Below are positions 9,453-20,078 of a stretch of DNA of 64,000 bases, one piece after another. Every line of letters starts with the position of its first letter. Position 1 is the stretch's first letter. Location of the stretch: the NCBI GenBank assembly GCA_002794465.1, contig MTSL01000169.1:311-64310 (forward strand). Reading direction: 5' to 3'. Source of the DNA: Paramicrosporidium saccamoebae. Taxonomy: Eukaryota; Rozellomycota. A program made the translations under genes and the position numbers. The notes beneath the pieces are model-generated. The model worked only from the letters and a program-made list of their open reading frames with translations. It was not told where the DNA came from and did not search any database.

Positions 9453-9636
9453 AGTCCGACCCAGATGGCGGTCTCACAGTCCAGCCCGGCTATATTACGA
9501 GCGACCACCTATAAAGAAGCCACATGCTTTAATAAAAGATAGTTTGCCCATCAGCAAGAGGTTATACTACAACACAGGCCTATTACAGGTCCCAGCTCTC
9601 ATATGGAGCAGGACCTCTTGGTTCGGCACTGAAATG

Positions 9637-11061
9637 TTAACAAAGTACTGTATTAGAAATGTCTACAGATTGAATAATCCTCTCAATACGTGCCATGGTA
9701 ACTGCTCCGGTGAGATGCAGCATGTATAGGGAAAACTCCAACTCGGAAGTCTTATATACGGAAAAGCCCACTAACGGGGAATTGCCATGCACCGACATGC
9801 CCTTTACACAAAGCGTCAAAGTCTCAAACATGAAACGGACAATGGTAACAAAGCCAGCCTGGTTTCCGAGAATGAGGCAGGAGAGCTCAGGAACCCAGAG
9901 CGACATGCAGTACCGGTTATATTGCAGCCAATCCCGAGGATTGATCGTCTGCCAGTGAAAGGCAGAAAGTTCTATGGAAAGTAGACAGCCGTTGACGGGA
10001 TCGTAAATGCAGAGATCATTGCCGGTGGTGACGGTAAATAAATGGTCACTTTGGATTGCCTCTTCAGTGGGAATGGTTTGAAATGAACGATGCCTTTGAT
10101 TGCGCACAACTTGAGAGATTGAGTCACCGGAGACAGATTCGCCCGTCAAGAGACTGCTCCTCTCCAATCTGCGATGATTCAGAATGCCCGTGTCACTCTC
10201 ATAAGAGCCGTTCTCGGCAACTTCCTCAATATCCTCAGCAGTCCAAACGGCATCAGAGGGAACCAATGCACCCAATTCATCGTCTTGGCTGTGCCAGTCA
10301 GCCTCACTCGGATCGGAATTCAAACTGTCCTCAAAATCCTCCATCCATTCTACAGCATCGCTGTGCTCAATCTGACGAATGTAATCAGCACTATCGCCTG
10401 TATCGCTGTCCCCATTGTAGGATTCTTTGTTGGCGCATCGATATTCCTGGCCATTAATGCCATAGTCAGCGACAGATTCGATATTCTTTACGGAAATGCA
10501 ACGACATGTCCAGCCCCATTTTCCAAGAGGATATCTGCTAGATTTGCCATTCACAGTATCACGGAGACAGAAGGAGGAATCGATGCTGACCGATCCCAAC
10601 CATCTACCATCCGAACTAATGGCTACAGAGGGAATATTGTGATCATGTTCACTCCATGTGCGTACCACTTGCCACGAGCGAGTACACACCTCACTAATAA
10701 CGTGGGCATTACATCCGACAAATATTCTATCAACTGAAAAGGAAATTGACCATGCCGACTCGTCCAACTGAACCACAATTGGAACATCCAGGTTGGCAAG
10801 CGACCATAGACAAAGCTGGCCGGCTGTATCTACAGTAGCCAACGTTTCGACGCCATTGACGTCTCCAATTTCCACCGCATTGATAACTTGTTCGTCAGCA
10901 TCACTGAATGGTTCTTTAACAGGCACGACCAGAGTCTTGGCATCTTGTCGGGATGGTTCCGAGTCGATTGGAATTTTCTTGATAAAGATTTTGCGACCCG
11001 CCGCGATGAAAAGCAACCGGCAGTCTTTATAGATTTTTTTGCTCGCCGTGACCAGATTCAT
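9637..11061 (-). CDS. Crt10-like WD-repeat protein
   Basis: 474 residues. The order of segments resembles fungal Crt10, a regulator of ribonucleotide reductase genes: LLFIAAGRKIFIKKIP near the start, a blade with IPSVAISSDGRWLGSVSIDS, then GWTCRCISVKNIESVADYGI, an acidic low-complexity linker (residues about 215-300), HLFTVTTGNDLCIYD and a final propeller part with LWVPELSCLILGNQAGFVTI. The start is the ATG at 11061; an overlapping frame up to 11272 has no resemblance and is not used. Family assignment is moderate and rests on the general pattern of a divergent propeller with a split acidic insert. Confidence 0.5.
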   Translation of the reverse strand: MNLVTASKKIYKDCRLLFIAAGRKIFIKKIPIDSEPSRQDAKTLVVPVKEPFSDADEQVINAVEIGDVNGVETLATVDTAGQLCLWSLANLDVPIVVQLDESAWSISFSVDRIFVGCNAHVISEVCTRSWQVVRTWSEHDHNIPSVAISSDGRWLGSVSIDSSFCLRDTVNGKSSRYPLGKWGWTCRCISVKNIESVADYGINGQEYRCANKESYNGDSDTGDSADYIRQIEHSDAVEWMEDFEDSLNSDPSEADWHSQDDELGALVPSDAVWTAEDIEEVAENGSYESDTGILNHRRLERSSLLTGESVSGDSISQVVRNQRHRSFQTIPTEEAIQSDHLFTVTTGNDLCIYDPVNGCLLSIELSAFHWQTINPRDWLQYNRYCMSLWVPELSCLILGNQAGFVTIVRFMFETLTLCVKGMSVHGNSPLVGFSVYKTSELEFSLYMLHLTGAVTMARIERIIQSVDISNTVLC

Positions 11062-11427
11062 GCGCTATAGCCGTTATGGTCGGGTCGTGTGGAATACCCA
11101 AGATGGAATTGGAGTAAAGGGGGGCAGAACCGTTTCCGGCGATTGAGACCCTTCCACGTATGAAATACGAAGAGAGTCCAGTTGATGCACATGCAAGGTC
11201 ATGGGCCGCAATGATTGGCCGACGCTGCATGAATTGCAAAATTATAGTTTTGGCAAGTTTCCACGAATCCATCCGTACAACGTCTGAGTGTCATAATGGT
11301 GTGCAGAAGTGCTACTGCTAGTCGGAACTGACGACCAGTCTGGGATTAATGACCCAAGCCGACAACATGAAATTAAGTGATAATTGCAAGGGTTGAGGGA
11401 CGCCGCAAGAGGAGCGCGGCAAGACTT

Positions 11428-12966
11428 ATGACGAGTATAACAAGCGAAGAGGTCAATTACCTCGTCGTCCGGTACCTGCAAGAGGCTGGCTTTGTTCATT
11501 CTGCGTTCTCATTTTCACAGGAAAGCTTTATCAACAAGTCGGAAATCCGGGCTGGCGCTGTCGCTCCAGGCATGCTGGTCACACTACTGCAGCGCGGGTT
11601 GCACTACACATCCATTGAATTCCATTTAAACGATGACGGCTCAGAAAGGGAGTGTAGTCGCGCGTACAGTTTACTGGAGCCGCATGTGTGTGAACGGGGC
11701 GTGCAAATGGTGCCAAGGCCGCCAACACCAACCATTCCAAAGGAGAGCAAACGAAGAAAGAAGGAGAATGGAGAGAATGGCAAGAAACGGGCGAGTAAGG
11801 AGATGGAGGACGGTAGTACTGCAAGCGAAAAGACTAATGTTTCAGCGGACCCCAAGCCGCCGAAACCTGTAAAGACGGCAAAGAAGGAAAAGACGACCAA
11901 CAGTCTTGAAGTGTCTATTTTGACAGGACATGAATCAGAGGTCATTACGTGCGCCTGGAACCCCTCTCGGGACATTAGTCTCTTGGCCTCTGCGTCGGGC
12001 GACGGAACTGTCCGACTATGGACAGTCCCTTCGGAGGGACCGTGGAATTTGGAAGATGCAAAAATGTCGGTAAGAATTCTGGAACATGCAGCCAGCGGCG
12101 ACAGTCGAGACGTCACCACAATGGATTGGAGTCCGGACGGAATGACCTTGGCCACAGGCTGTTATGACGGAAAGGCGCGTCTATGGAACTCTGATGGAGA
12201 GTTGTTGTCAGTCCTTAACAAACACAATGGTCCCATTTTCCAACTACAATGGAGTCCGGATGGGGCATATTTGGTGAGTGTTGGGGTGGAACCTGCCGTG
12301 GCTATTTGGGACGTGGCCAGTCGAACATTGCTCCGTTCCTACGATCATCACACTGCGCCTGCATTGGACGTGGATTGGAGGGACGACAGGACATTTGCAA
12401 CCTGTTCCACTGACAAACTAATTCTGATTTACTCATTGGATCAGCCGGATGAGCCGGTACTGACTTTGACCGGACACAGCGACGAAGTCAATTCCATCAA
12501 ATGGAGTCCCAAGGGCGACCTGCTAGTCTCCTCCTCAGACGACATGACAGCGCGAGTGTGGAGGGTGCAGGGCGTGGAGACGTATGCACTGGTGCACACG
12601 TTTTCAGAACATTTGATGGAAATATACACTGCCAAATGGAGTACAAATCCCGAAACACCTCTAATTGCCACGGCGTCATTTGATGGGACGGTAAAGTTGT
12701 GGGATCCAGTACAAGGTCTTTGTCGGCACACTTTACAACAACACACTCAGCCCGTCTACGCCATCTCCTTTTCGCCCTGTGGACGGTATCTCGCCAGCGG
12801 CAGTTTAGATGCTGCACTCTATCTCTGGTCCGTAGCAGATGGTCGATTATTGCAAAATTATCATGGACGGGGCGGCATATTTGAGGTGACCTGGAGTCCC
12901 ACCGGCCATCGCATTGCCGCCTGTACCTCTGATGCAACTTGTTGTGTTTTTGAAGCCAAAATGTAG
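11428..12966 (+). CDS. TBL1: TBL1/Ebi/Sif2-type LisH-WD40 corepressor subunit
   Basis: 512 residues. The N-terminal SITSEEVNYLVVRYLQEAGF is the LisH motif of TBL1/TBLR1, followed by an F-box-like helix pair (AVAPGMLVTLLQRGLHY) and a Lys/Glu-rich linker (residues about 105-160). A C-terminal propeller of seven to eight WD40 repeats begins at LTGHESEVITCAWNP and ends at FEVTWSPTGHRIAACTSD. The start at 11428 matches the family start; an ATG at 11377 would add 17 basic residues. In animals it belongs to NCoR/SMRT-HDAC3, in yeast Sif2 to the Set3 histone deacetylase complex. A Cyc8 gene lies 1.3 kb downstream. Confidence 0.92.
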   Translation: MTSITSEEVNYLVVRYLQEAGFVHSAFSFSQESFINKSEIRAGAVAPGMLVTLLQRGLHYTSIEFHLNDDGSERECSRAYSLLEPHVCERGVQMVPRPPTPTIPKESKRRKKENGENGKKRASKEMEDGSTASEKTNVSADPKPPKPVKTAKKEKTTNSLEVSILTGHESEVITCAWNPSRDISLLASASGDGTVRLWTVPSEGPWNLEDAKMSVRILEHAASGDSRDVTTMDWSPDGMTLATGCYDGKARLWNSDGELLSVLNKHNGPIFQLQWSPDGAYLVSVGVEPAVAIWDVASRTLLRSYDHHTAPALDVDWRDDRTFATCSTDKLILIYSLDQPDEPVLTLTGHSDEVNSIKWSPKGDLLVSSSDDMTARVWRVQGVETYALVHTFSEHLMEIYTAKWSTNPETPLIATASFDGTVKLWDPVQGLCRHTLQQHTQPVYAISFSPCGRYLASGSLDAALYLWSVADGRLLQNYHGRGGIFEVTWSPTGHRIAACTSDATCCVFEAKM

Positions 12967-13067
12967 CGTAACGTGTAGTTGAGTTGTTTAATAGAACGAT
13001 GATAATCATTCCGTGTGTGATGAGTTGTTGAATTGTTGTGTGTGGTTGAGTTATGTGTGGTTGAGTT

Positions 13068-13151
13068 ATGTGTGTACTTATCAGTTTAATGTGTGTGCTT
13101 ATCAGTTTAATGTGTGTGCTTATCAGTTTAATGTGTGTACTTATCAGTTTT
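13068..13151. repeat. Minisatellite, four 21-bp units
   Basis: Four units of 21 bp (starts 13068, 13089, 13110, 13131) with core GTGTGCTTATCAGTTTAA, preceded at about 13040-13068 by a 15-bp direct repeat GTGGTTGAGTTATGT. It occupies the gap between TBL1 and the ELMO gene. The rest of 12967-13301 shows nothing further. Confidence 0.85.
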
Positions 13152-13301
13152 ACGTGTATGATTACCGAGTTGTTTAATATAACAAGAATAATCATTGCGC
13201 AATAGTTATTTAATTGAACCACGAGAATCATTCTGGTGACATAATAGAACCGTGTCCATAATGTTCATAGCGTTTGACCCACTACGTCTCAATCTGATTG
13301 G

Positions 13302-14189
13302 ATGGTCACTGTGGGATTAGTCGTTGCAGTGGAATCTCTATGTCGTTGTTTGGATATTTGGGTGCTTTGGAGATGGCCGCGGTCACAGCTGTACAGGTTC
13401 ACAGTGGTGAGGAGAATAGTGCTGGTGGTAAAGTGGATGGTTCATTGGGCGACGGGACAGAGTGAACTTCGAAGACTGTTGGGAGCACCAATTCCGACCA
13501 CTGAGAAAATGTCTCTAATATCTGACTTGCTGAGACATTCCATGGTATTGAGACGACAATGGACGTTACTCATGCGCAGTGACCAATTAGAGTCTGTGGC
13601 ACGACAAATAGCCGCCAAGAAAAAGATACCCTCCAAAGGCACCCTCTTCAAGCTGCTACTAAGTGCCATCCAACAGATCCGCGATGGCAGAATGCTATTC
13701 GACTCGATTGAAAGGCTGTGTCGCACCCCCTATGATCACGACAACCCTGCCCATCGGAAACTACTTGTGCGTTTGTGGACAGCCTGGAAGACCGATCCTC
13801 TGCCGGAGATACCCTCTGAAGAGTGGAAGGAGCTTGGCTTCCAAGGCACCGATCCTGCCACCGACTTTCGCGCCATGGGTCTTTTTGCTCTGCATTGCAT
13901 TGTCGTCTTTGCAGAGTCAAAGAATGGAAAGTCCATCTACAAAGAGGCGCAGTATGGTCCATATTGGTACAGCTTTGCAGTGGTGGCGGTCAATGTGGCC
14001 GATGCCATCCATAGGTATTTGCGGGACGACAGATTGCATTGCTCTGACATGACCATGGTGGATGCAGAGTTCATCAGACTCATGACCAGCTTCCATTCAG
14101 TGTGGATGCAATCTAAACCCGAAAACTTGTTTGCCTTCAACAACATCTTTGCCCACACCTTAGCCATATTTGAAAGATCGCTAATATAA
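13302..14189 (+). CDS. ELMO-domain protein (ELMOD1/2-like)
   Basis: 295 residues. An N-terminal hydrophobic and basic segment with VVKWMVHWATGQSELRRLLG resembles the ELMOD1/2 N-terminus. The ELMO core follows: LCRTPYDHDNPAHRKLLVRL, WKELGFQGTDPATDFRAMG (the WxxxGFQGxxPxxDFR signature with the invariant Arg) and YWYSFAVVAVNVADAI. ELMOD proteins are GTPase-activating proteins for ARL2 and ARF-family GTPases; the Arg in TDFRAMG is the residue needed for GAP activity in the family. Intronless. Start at 13302; it is the only Met before the conserved N-terminal part. Confidence 0.85.
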   Translation: MVTVGLVVAVESLCRCLDIWVLWRWPRSQLYRFTVVRRIVLVVKWMVHWATGQSELRRLLGAPIPTTEKMSLISDLLRHSMVLRRQWTLLMRSDQLESVARQIAAKKKIPSKGTLFKLLLSAIQQIRDGRMLFDSIERLCRTPYDHDNPAHRKLLVRLWTAWKTDPLPEIPSEEWKELGFQGTDPATDFRAMGLFALHCIVVFAESKNGKSIYKEAQYGPYWYSFAVVAVNVADAIHRYLRDDRLHCSDMTMVDAEFIRLMTSFHSVWMQSKPENLFAFNNIFAHTLAIFERSLI

Positions 14190-14259
14190 ACAGTATGCCC
14201 AAATCGGGTGCATCCCCGGGTGGTATAACAAGGGATGGCGGTATAGTTACCGGGGCTGA

Positions 14260-15944
14260 ATGTCATTTCCGATAAAGACATCGGTGCCATCATTACTGCC
14301 CCATCCGATGACACCTCACCACACCAACTCGCCCTACAACACGGCCATCAGCAGCCAAACAGTGCTGCGACAGCGTACAATTGCGGCGGCAGAGACGACA
14401 TGGCTGCAAGTCGGTACACTACACACTGCAAACGCTTATTTTTAGCATCGACAGCACAGTTGATGGGGGAGACAGAAAGGACACAGGCAGCATTGGAGAC
14501 GGTGCTGAGACATAATCCATATCATGTGGGTGCGTTTGTCAGTCTGGGCCATTTGCTGCACAACCAGCGACAATACCTGCAAGCCGCAGAGTCGTACCAA
14601 AAAGCAATTTCCCTCGTAGAATCACAGAGTGGAAGCAACTCTCCCCTTCTGACCACTGTTTGGGCCTCCTTGGCCCATTGTTGGCTGTTGTTGGAGGATC
14701 TGCCAAGGGCATTCCAGGCATATCAGCAGGCATTGGGTTATCCGGGAGGAGCCCGGGACTCTACCCTTTGGTTTGGCGTAGGTCTGCTCTATGACCGTTA
14801 TGCTGCTAATGAACACGCTTTGGAGGCATTCTCTGCTGTGCTCAAGTTGGAGGCGCCGAAACAGAGGGCCGTCCCGTCTGCCATGATGAGGGAGGTTTAT
14901 TTCAGGGTTGGAATGCTTCTTCGGTTTCGGAAGAATTACGACGCCGCCCTCGCCTGCTTTGACTATGTTTCAATATTCCCCCCAGCGCCCCTCCAGCGGG
15001 CCGATGTCAAGCTGCAGATGGCCGTCACCTTTGACGCCAAGAACGACCCCGCCTCTGCCCGCATCATTCTCGAACGAAACGTCATCAAGGATAATCGTCC
15101 GTCAGTGGCGGCGCGAGGAAAGGCACTTCTTGGATGGATTCTGGTGCGCAGCGGTCCTCCCGGCGAGGAGGCCAGTCCTGAGCAGGAACACGGTCTGCAG
15201 CTCCTCCGCCAAGTTGTCATTGAGGAGACTGGTGATGCACTGGCATGGTACTACCTCGGACGTGCCTATGTTTATCGCAAAATGTACACTCAATCCTACG
15301 AGGCCTACCAGGAAGCCGTCTATCGAGACTCTCAAAATGCAGCATTTTGGAATTCTATTGGTATTCTATATTTAGAAATCCATCAATTCCGCGACGCCCT
15401 AGATGCCTTTAGTCGTGCCATCCACCAGAATCCATCCATTGCCGAAGTATGGTGGAACTTGGGCATTTTGTACGAGTCGTGCAATAATCAAATCAATGAT
15501 GCGATTGATGCTTACCAGCGGGCTGCTGAGCTTGATCCGACAAATGTGAGCATTAGGAACCGCATTTTGCTTCGGAAGGCAGTGAATAATGGCACCTCTT
15601 CCACGCCCATCCCCGTTGCAGTTCCCATGGAATTGGACCCGCTACCCTATCTTATGCGTCCCATTCTTCTGGGAACGACTAATCTCCCCCTCCAAAAGTC
15701 GGGTCCGCCCTCCACCGCCATGGTCACATCTAATCCTTCCGCAATCTCCCCCTCAATTCCGGGACAGCCCCCACGGATGAACATTTCTGCCAGACCGCGT
15801 CCGCATTCGATGCAACCCGTCCAGCCCTCACATCCAGCGTCGTACCATTCGCTGACCAGACCTCTAATGCGTTCTGGCATGCCACCTCCAATGGTTGCGC
15901 CAAGATTTGGATATGGTGCGCCTACCCGTCCCAATGGTCAGTAG
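14260..15944 (+). CDS. CYC8: Cyc8/Ssn6-type TPR corepressor
   Basis: Exons 14260-14413 and 14446-15944 (32-nt intron), 550 residues. The splice joins AAETTWLQV to ASTAQLMGETERTQAALETV and so restores the first TPR. About ten TPR units follow, including VWASLAHCWLLLEDLPRAFQ, AWYYLGRAYVYRKMYTQSYE, FWNSIGILYLEIHQFRDALD and VWWNLGILYESCNNQINDAI. A Pro/Ser/Met-rich tail (residues about 430-550) ends the protein. With Tup1 it recruits histone deacetylases and represses many genes. The repeat region is the usual size; the tail is shorter than in yeast. Confidence 0.92.
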
Positions 15945-15979
15945 TGCATAGTTTTTATAAAGTTGTTTATTCCGCTGTT

Positions 15980-16225
15980 CACAATATGGATATGTTTTGA
16001 GTTAGGGCTAAGATTGGAGTTTGAGGAGTTTGAGGAGTTGGACGAGTTGGAGTTGGAGTTGGAGTTGAAGTTGAGGTTGAAGTTGGAGTTGGAATTGGAA
16101 TTGGACGAGATTAAAAGTGAGATTAAAGGTGGGGTGAGACTAAAGCGAGATGAGATTAAAAGTGAGATGAGACTAAAAGTGAGATTAAAGGTGGGGTGAG
16201 ACTAAAGCGAGATGAGATTAAAAGT
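15980..16225. repeat. Low-complexity tandem repeats next to a gap
   Basis: About 16010-16110 is made of TTGGAG/TTGAAG/TTGAGG hexamers, and about 16110-16225 of GAGATTAAAAGTGAGA-type units. The stretch is purine-rich on the plus strand, with no sign of a gene despite the open frames. It runs straight into the N block. Confidence 0.85.
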
Positions 16226-16235
16226 NNNNNNNNNN
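16226..16235. other. Assembly gap (10 N)
   Basis: Ten N characters directly after the tandem repeat; probably an unresolved repeat length rather than a true 10-base gap. Confidence 0.98.
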
Positions 16236-16360
16236 AATGAAATATCCATTCTTTATCTGGTGCCATATGTCACCTGTCAGTTATTATAGTGCTTTATACG
16301 GTTATTCTAATCTCAGCAAAAGTCTTATGGCTTATGAATCACAGGAATCACGGTTGTGAG

Positions 16361-17013
16361 CTAGGGCTTCTTGGAAACACCAACATCGGCAGGACGGATC
16401 ACTCGTTGGTTCAACATATAACCCTTCTTTTGCACCGCCACAATTGTCCCCGCATCTACGTCCCCTTTTGGCACTTCATACAGTGCATTGTGGGAATTCG
16501 GATCAAATTTTTGATGCATCGGGTCAATAATGCTCAGTCCATGACGTCCAAACACCCTGTGCAGCTCGTCCATTGTCATGGAGAGTCCAGACACCAAGTC
16601 GTCTAGTCGTTTCTCGGCCGGCACCGATGTATCGGGCTTGGTGCTCCCGAGAGCCATCTCCAAAACGTCAGCAACTGACACAATATCTTTGCAGAAACGC
16701 TGAATGGCAAATTGACTGGCCGCCTCAATATCTCTCTTTGTCCGTTGTCGCAGATTCTCCATGTCTGCCAGCGACAGCAAGTATGAATCCTATGCGTTAG
16801 AAGCAGTTGCGATGGTACTTTGAGCTCTTTAAGCTGTCCATCCTTCTCGGCCAAATCCTTTTTGAGGGCATCTATCTCTGAAACGGACCCGCCGTTGCTG
16901 GTCTCTTTCTGTTCGGTAGAGTACAGTCTTCTTCCCACGACTGCGCTTCTAGTCTTTTGGGCTACATTAAATGTTCTGCTGGCTAGGCAGACTCGTCTCA
17001 ACGCCTGCATCAT
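16361..17013 (-). CDS. MGE1: Mitochondrial GrpE nucleotide exchange factor
   Basis: Exons 16819-17013 and 16361-16789 with a 29-nt intron; 207 residues. It has an Arg-rich, acid-free presequence of about 30 residues (MQALRRVCLASRTF, then RSAVVGRRLYS), a coiled coil (EIDALKKDLAEKDGQLKELK), and after the join LSLADMENLRQRTKRDIEAA. The GrpE beta domain carries DDLVSGLSMTMDELHRVFGR, NSHNALYEVPKGDVDAGTIV and KKGYMLNQRVIRPADVGV, the family signature. It releases ADP from mitochondrial Hsp70 during import and folding. tRNA-iMet lies 77 bp upstream on the same strand. Confidence 0.95.
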
Positions 17014-17089
17014 AATGACGCTACAAAATGGCTCGAATTCAAAATAAAATATTCTCTTTCTTAGACATGGGTCTTTAAAAAAGGAAACT

Positions 17090-17161
17090 TAGCAGCGAAA
17101 GGTTTCGATCCTCCGACCTCGGGGTTATGGGCCCCGCGCGCTCCCACTGCGCCACGCTGCT
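17090..17161 (-). tRNA. Initiator tRNA-Met (CAT)
   Basis: A 72-nt cloverleaf. The acceptor AGCAGCG pairs with CGCTGCT, giving the A1:U72 pair typical of eukaryotic initiators. The anticodon stem is CGGGG/CCCCG around loop CCCATAA, and the T loop has GATCGAAA-type sequence instead of TTCGA. The sequence closely resembles metazoan and fungal initiator tRNAs. A T6 run (17076-17081 on the minus strand) just downstream fits a Pol III terminator. No intron. Confidence 0.96.
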
Positions 17162-17414
17162 TGCTGAACTACTATTATGTGTATTTTTCATGTAATTTTC
17201 ACAGCAAAATGCTACGAGTTGCCAGTGTTTCACAGCACAAAACTTAATAGCGGACCCTGTCACTCTGTTGATTGGTCATCAACTACAATAGGTTCATTAG
17301 CAGTAATCTCGTCTAATAAACAACCTTGTTCACACCTGCCCATCGCACATGTTTATTAGCATCTTTGGTCAGGTGCATACAAATTCTTATGGACCCCACT
17401 GTAAAGTAGTGAAA

Positions 17415-17520
17415 TAACTGGTCGGGTGGTAGGTGATGGACCAAATGCAGGATGACTGATTGATATTAGGTATTGGTTACGCGATCAAATGTAGAAGTGA
17501 GAGACGAGATGAGTGGCCTC
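17415..17520. repeat. Type B dispersed repeat, weak copy
   Basis: GGTCGGGTGGTAGGTGATGG, ATGCAGGATG and GTGAGAGACGAGATGAG resemble parts of the blocks at about 755-905 and 21.65-21.8 kb. It is diverged, so the assignment is tentative. The rest of the 17162-17560 gap shows nothing I can name. Confidence 0.35.
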
Positions 17521-17560
17521 CCAACGTTCGACATTTTTCTTACCACACAACGTCAAAATG

Positions 17561-19518
17561 CTATTTCATGTATTTCTGGATTAAATTTGTCACTTCAGGT
17601 CGATCCCCAAGACACTTTAGACAGTCTTCTAGCTTCCGCAATAAAACCTCCACCTCATCCACTAAAGGTATCTGAAGGGATATCTTGGACCTCCATCGTG
17701 TTCCCTCCTTTTCGCGCACGGCTAGCTGATCAAACTGAACAGAGCCTCCTTCACGCTGTAAGAACGAGACCAGGTCTGTTTGTAGATGAGCCAAGCTCGG
17801 GTTTTCAAAGACAGACAGATCTGAAGCAAACCGTAAATAGATTTCGCAATCTCTTAAGAACGAGACGGAGGCTCGAGTGTTTGGGGGACAGCATTTGAGC
17901 AACGTTGTTTGGAGAAGCTCTTTCCATTTGGAATCTGTAAAGTCGAGGCTGGGCACTAGAGCCGCCGATGATATCAAGGACATTGAAATGAATGGAGGCA
18001 ACTTTTCTATACAATTTAACAAGTCTGGTGTCTCAATGGGCTCAAAGTATTTTAGCGATAATCGCAGTGCCCGTCCGCACAGAGCTATTAGCCTTGGGCA
18101 TTTAGCTCGCTCCAAAACCGTCTTGACTGTGGCCCGCAGTTCACGGCACGAGGTGGGTTGTGGGAATTCAGTGCAGAAATTTGTAGCTGCAGCTAACGGC
18201 CAATAAAAGAGCCTGTCATCCAAATCGGCAGATTCGGTGTGCATCTTCAAGATGAGATCCAAGGAATCTCGAAAACTTTCTTTCACAAGCTACAAAGTAA
18301 GTATGGCATCACGATTCGTACCTGCTTCAGAGCAGCCTTCTCAAGGTGAGCCAATACGACCAGTCCCTCGATAGTTCCAAAGTCCCTTACATCTTTAATT
18401 CTAGACCGTGACAACAGCTTCTTCAATACAATCCTTAACAAGAGAAGTTCCCAGTTTTGTTCTGGTTGGAAACTGTGCTGAGCGACTAGAGCGGCAAGTG
18501 TCTTTGCAATCCGGAGAGATTTTTGTTCTTCCTTGACGCTCCACAAAGTGGTGCAAAGATTCATCCAGAATCCCAATTGGACTACCGAGTAGCTTTTACT
18601 CTGACGGACGCCACTAGCCGAATCTACGTCCATTGCTTTAGTCTTTGTATTTAGCAAGGCTCCTCCAACGGTGCCAGGAGCGTAATGCTCGTTCTTGACA
18701 ATTGGCCTCAGACTCTCACCCAGATCTGCTGGCACTGGGCAATCGGGGCCGCTTCGAAAGGGGAGAGAGAGTAAATCGGCAACAAGAGAGCCGTCCGGCT
18801 GGGTTTGGATTATGGCTACAATGTCAGCGAGGGAGGAATGAGGAATCTTGATGCGTTTTAGCGAATACTTGTTCAGCTTTAACGAGGCTCTTACAAATTG
18901 AAACCATTTGCCGAGATCAAACAGCTGTGAATTTTTGGACACTGTGGCGCAATGCTTCAGTAATAGAGTCAGAGCACATACTCTAATATCATCGCCAATT
19001 GTAGGGTTCTTTGCAAGCACCTTGAGACAACACTGCCACAAACTGATAGAATTTAAATCAGTTGGATCAAGCAGCTCCATCACCTTCAAGCATCTTTCGG
19101 TAATTGACCTGTACAAATTGGCATCAGAGGCGTATGGGCCGGTTAGAATGACGCAGAGTAGACTGGAGGCATTTGACGTGAATGCACCGGAAAGATTCAG
19201 CGGGACAAATGACAGCCCGACCCGGCACAGATTTAATGCAGTGTCAATTATTAATATCACCTCTTGAACAGCGACCTTTCCAGACCCGCAAGCTTCAATT
19301 ACTTCGGGAAACAGCGCAATCGCCTAAAATATAGCGGGCAATGACTAGTGATACAGATACAACTGCATTATCCACATCCACAGTCTGCCCACAATTGAGA
19401 CGTGTAGAAATGGCCTCTAGCTGGTTCACTTTCTACCAAATTATTGTATCAATCAAGAGTGTACATCGGAAAGACCCCGAATAAGATGGCCTGCGGGTAC
19501 GCGCTCTTCAAAAGTCAT
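17561..19518 (-). CDS. Large helical protein, HEAT-like, function unknown
   Basis: Four exons: 19465-19518, 19361-19432, 18322-19323 and 17561-18289, with introns of 32, 37 and 32 nt; 618 residues. The protein is almost wholly alpha-helical, rich in Leu and Ser, without transmembrane segments or catalytic motifs. It resembles HEAT/ARM scaffolds such as symplekin/Pta1 or nucleoporin-like proteins only in general character, and I cannot assign it. The 18-residue first exon starts with MTFEERVPAG. Its start codon is 33 bp from that of the divergent gene at 19552, with a CCAAT box (on the minus strand) at 19529-19533 between them. Confidence 0.7.
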
Positions 19519-19551
19519 GCAGCCCCTGATTGGTTGCCCTGCAGCTCTTAA

Positions 19552-19926
19552 ATGACGATAGCAGAGAGCTCCGACAACCATGTGCCAAAGCCATATCAAA
19601 TCCCACACTTCTCCGGTCCCAAGACGACTGAGGAATACATGGAGGAAGCAAAGAACTGCGACAACCCGAATACACTCTATATGGACAAAAAGTCGGAGCG
19701 CAGCCGAGAACTGCTCATCTTTATGGGAGAGACCAATATTTGGGAGGATATCTTGCAAGATTGCGTTAATCGTGCCGGTGTGAATGCAAGCGGTGCTTGC
19801 GCAAAGTTGCATGAAATTGTTGATGAGCGAAACAAGTATTATAATTCAAACTTTAATGCTGGTCTGAGGCCCACAAAAACTCCTGGAATCCCCCCAATAT
19901 TTGAACGACGGCCTCCGCCATCATAG
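19552..19926 (+). CDS. Small conserved-looking protein, function unknown
   Basis: 124 residues, intronless. Hydrophilic, with a Cys-containing helix (NIWEDILQDCVNRAG and GACAKLHEIVDERNKYYN) and a Pro/Arg-rich tail (FERRPPPS). The three Cys residues do not form a clear CX9C pair, so I do not call it a CHCH protein. A small mitochondrial or nuclear accessory protein is possible but unsupported. Confidence 0.5.
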   Translation: MTIAESSDNHVPKPYQIPHFSGPKTTEEYMEEAKNCDNPNTLYMDKKSERSRELLIFMGETNIWEDILQDCVNRAGVNASGACAKLHEIVDERNKYYNSNFNAGLRPTKTPGIPPIFERRPPPS

Positions 19927-20078
19927 CAAGTTTTGGAGATAGAGAACTCTCCCGATACACCTCCTCGAGTTACTTTGGTCATAAACGCATAATTTATTAA
20001 TTGTTTTGTTAAGTTGCGAGGTTGGTTGGTTGGAAGTAAAGAGCCTTTTACTATTTCTGTTACACACAAATTCACGCA

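Noticed and set aside
9787-10737. Several plus-strand frames of 65-187 residues
   Set aside because: They are antisense to the Crt10-like gene, with no family features.
12497-13231. Minus-strand frame of 244 residues
   Set aside because: Part is antisense to the TBL1 propeller and the rest reads through the 21-bp minisatellite (KLISTHI repeats).
15963-16199. Glu/Leu/Lys-rich 78-residue frame
   Set aside because: Simple reading of a hexamer array next to the N gap.
17473-17898. Plus-strand frame of 141 residues
   Set aside because: Mostly antisense to the last exon of the helical protein gene.
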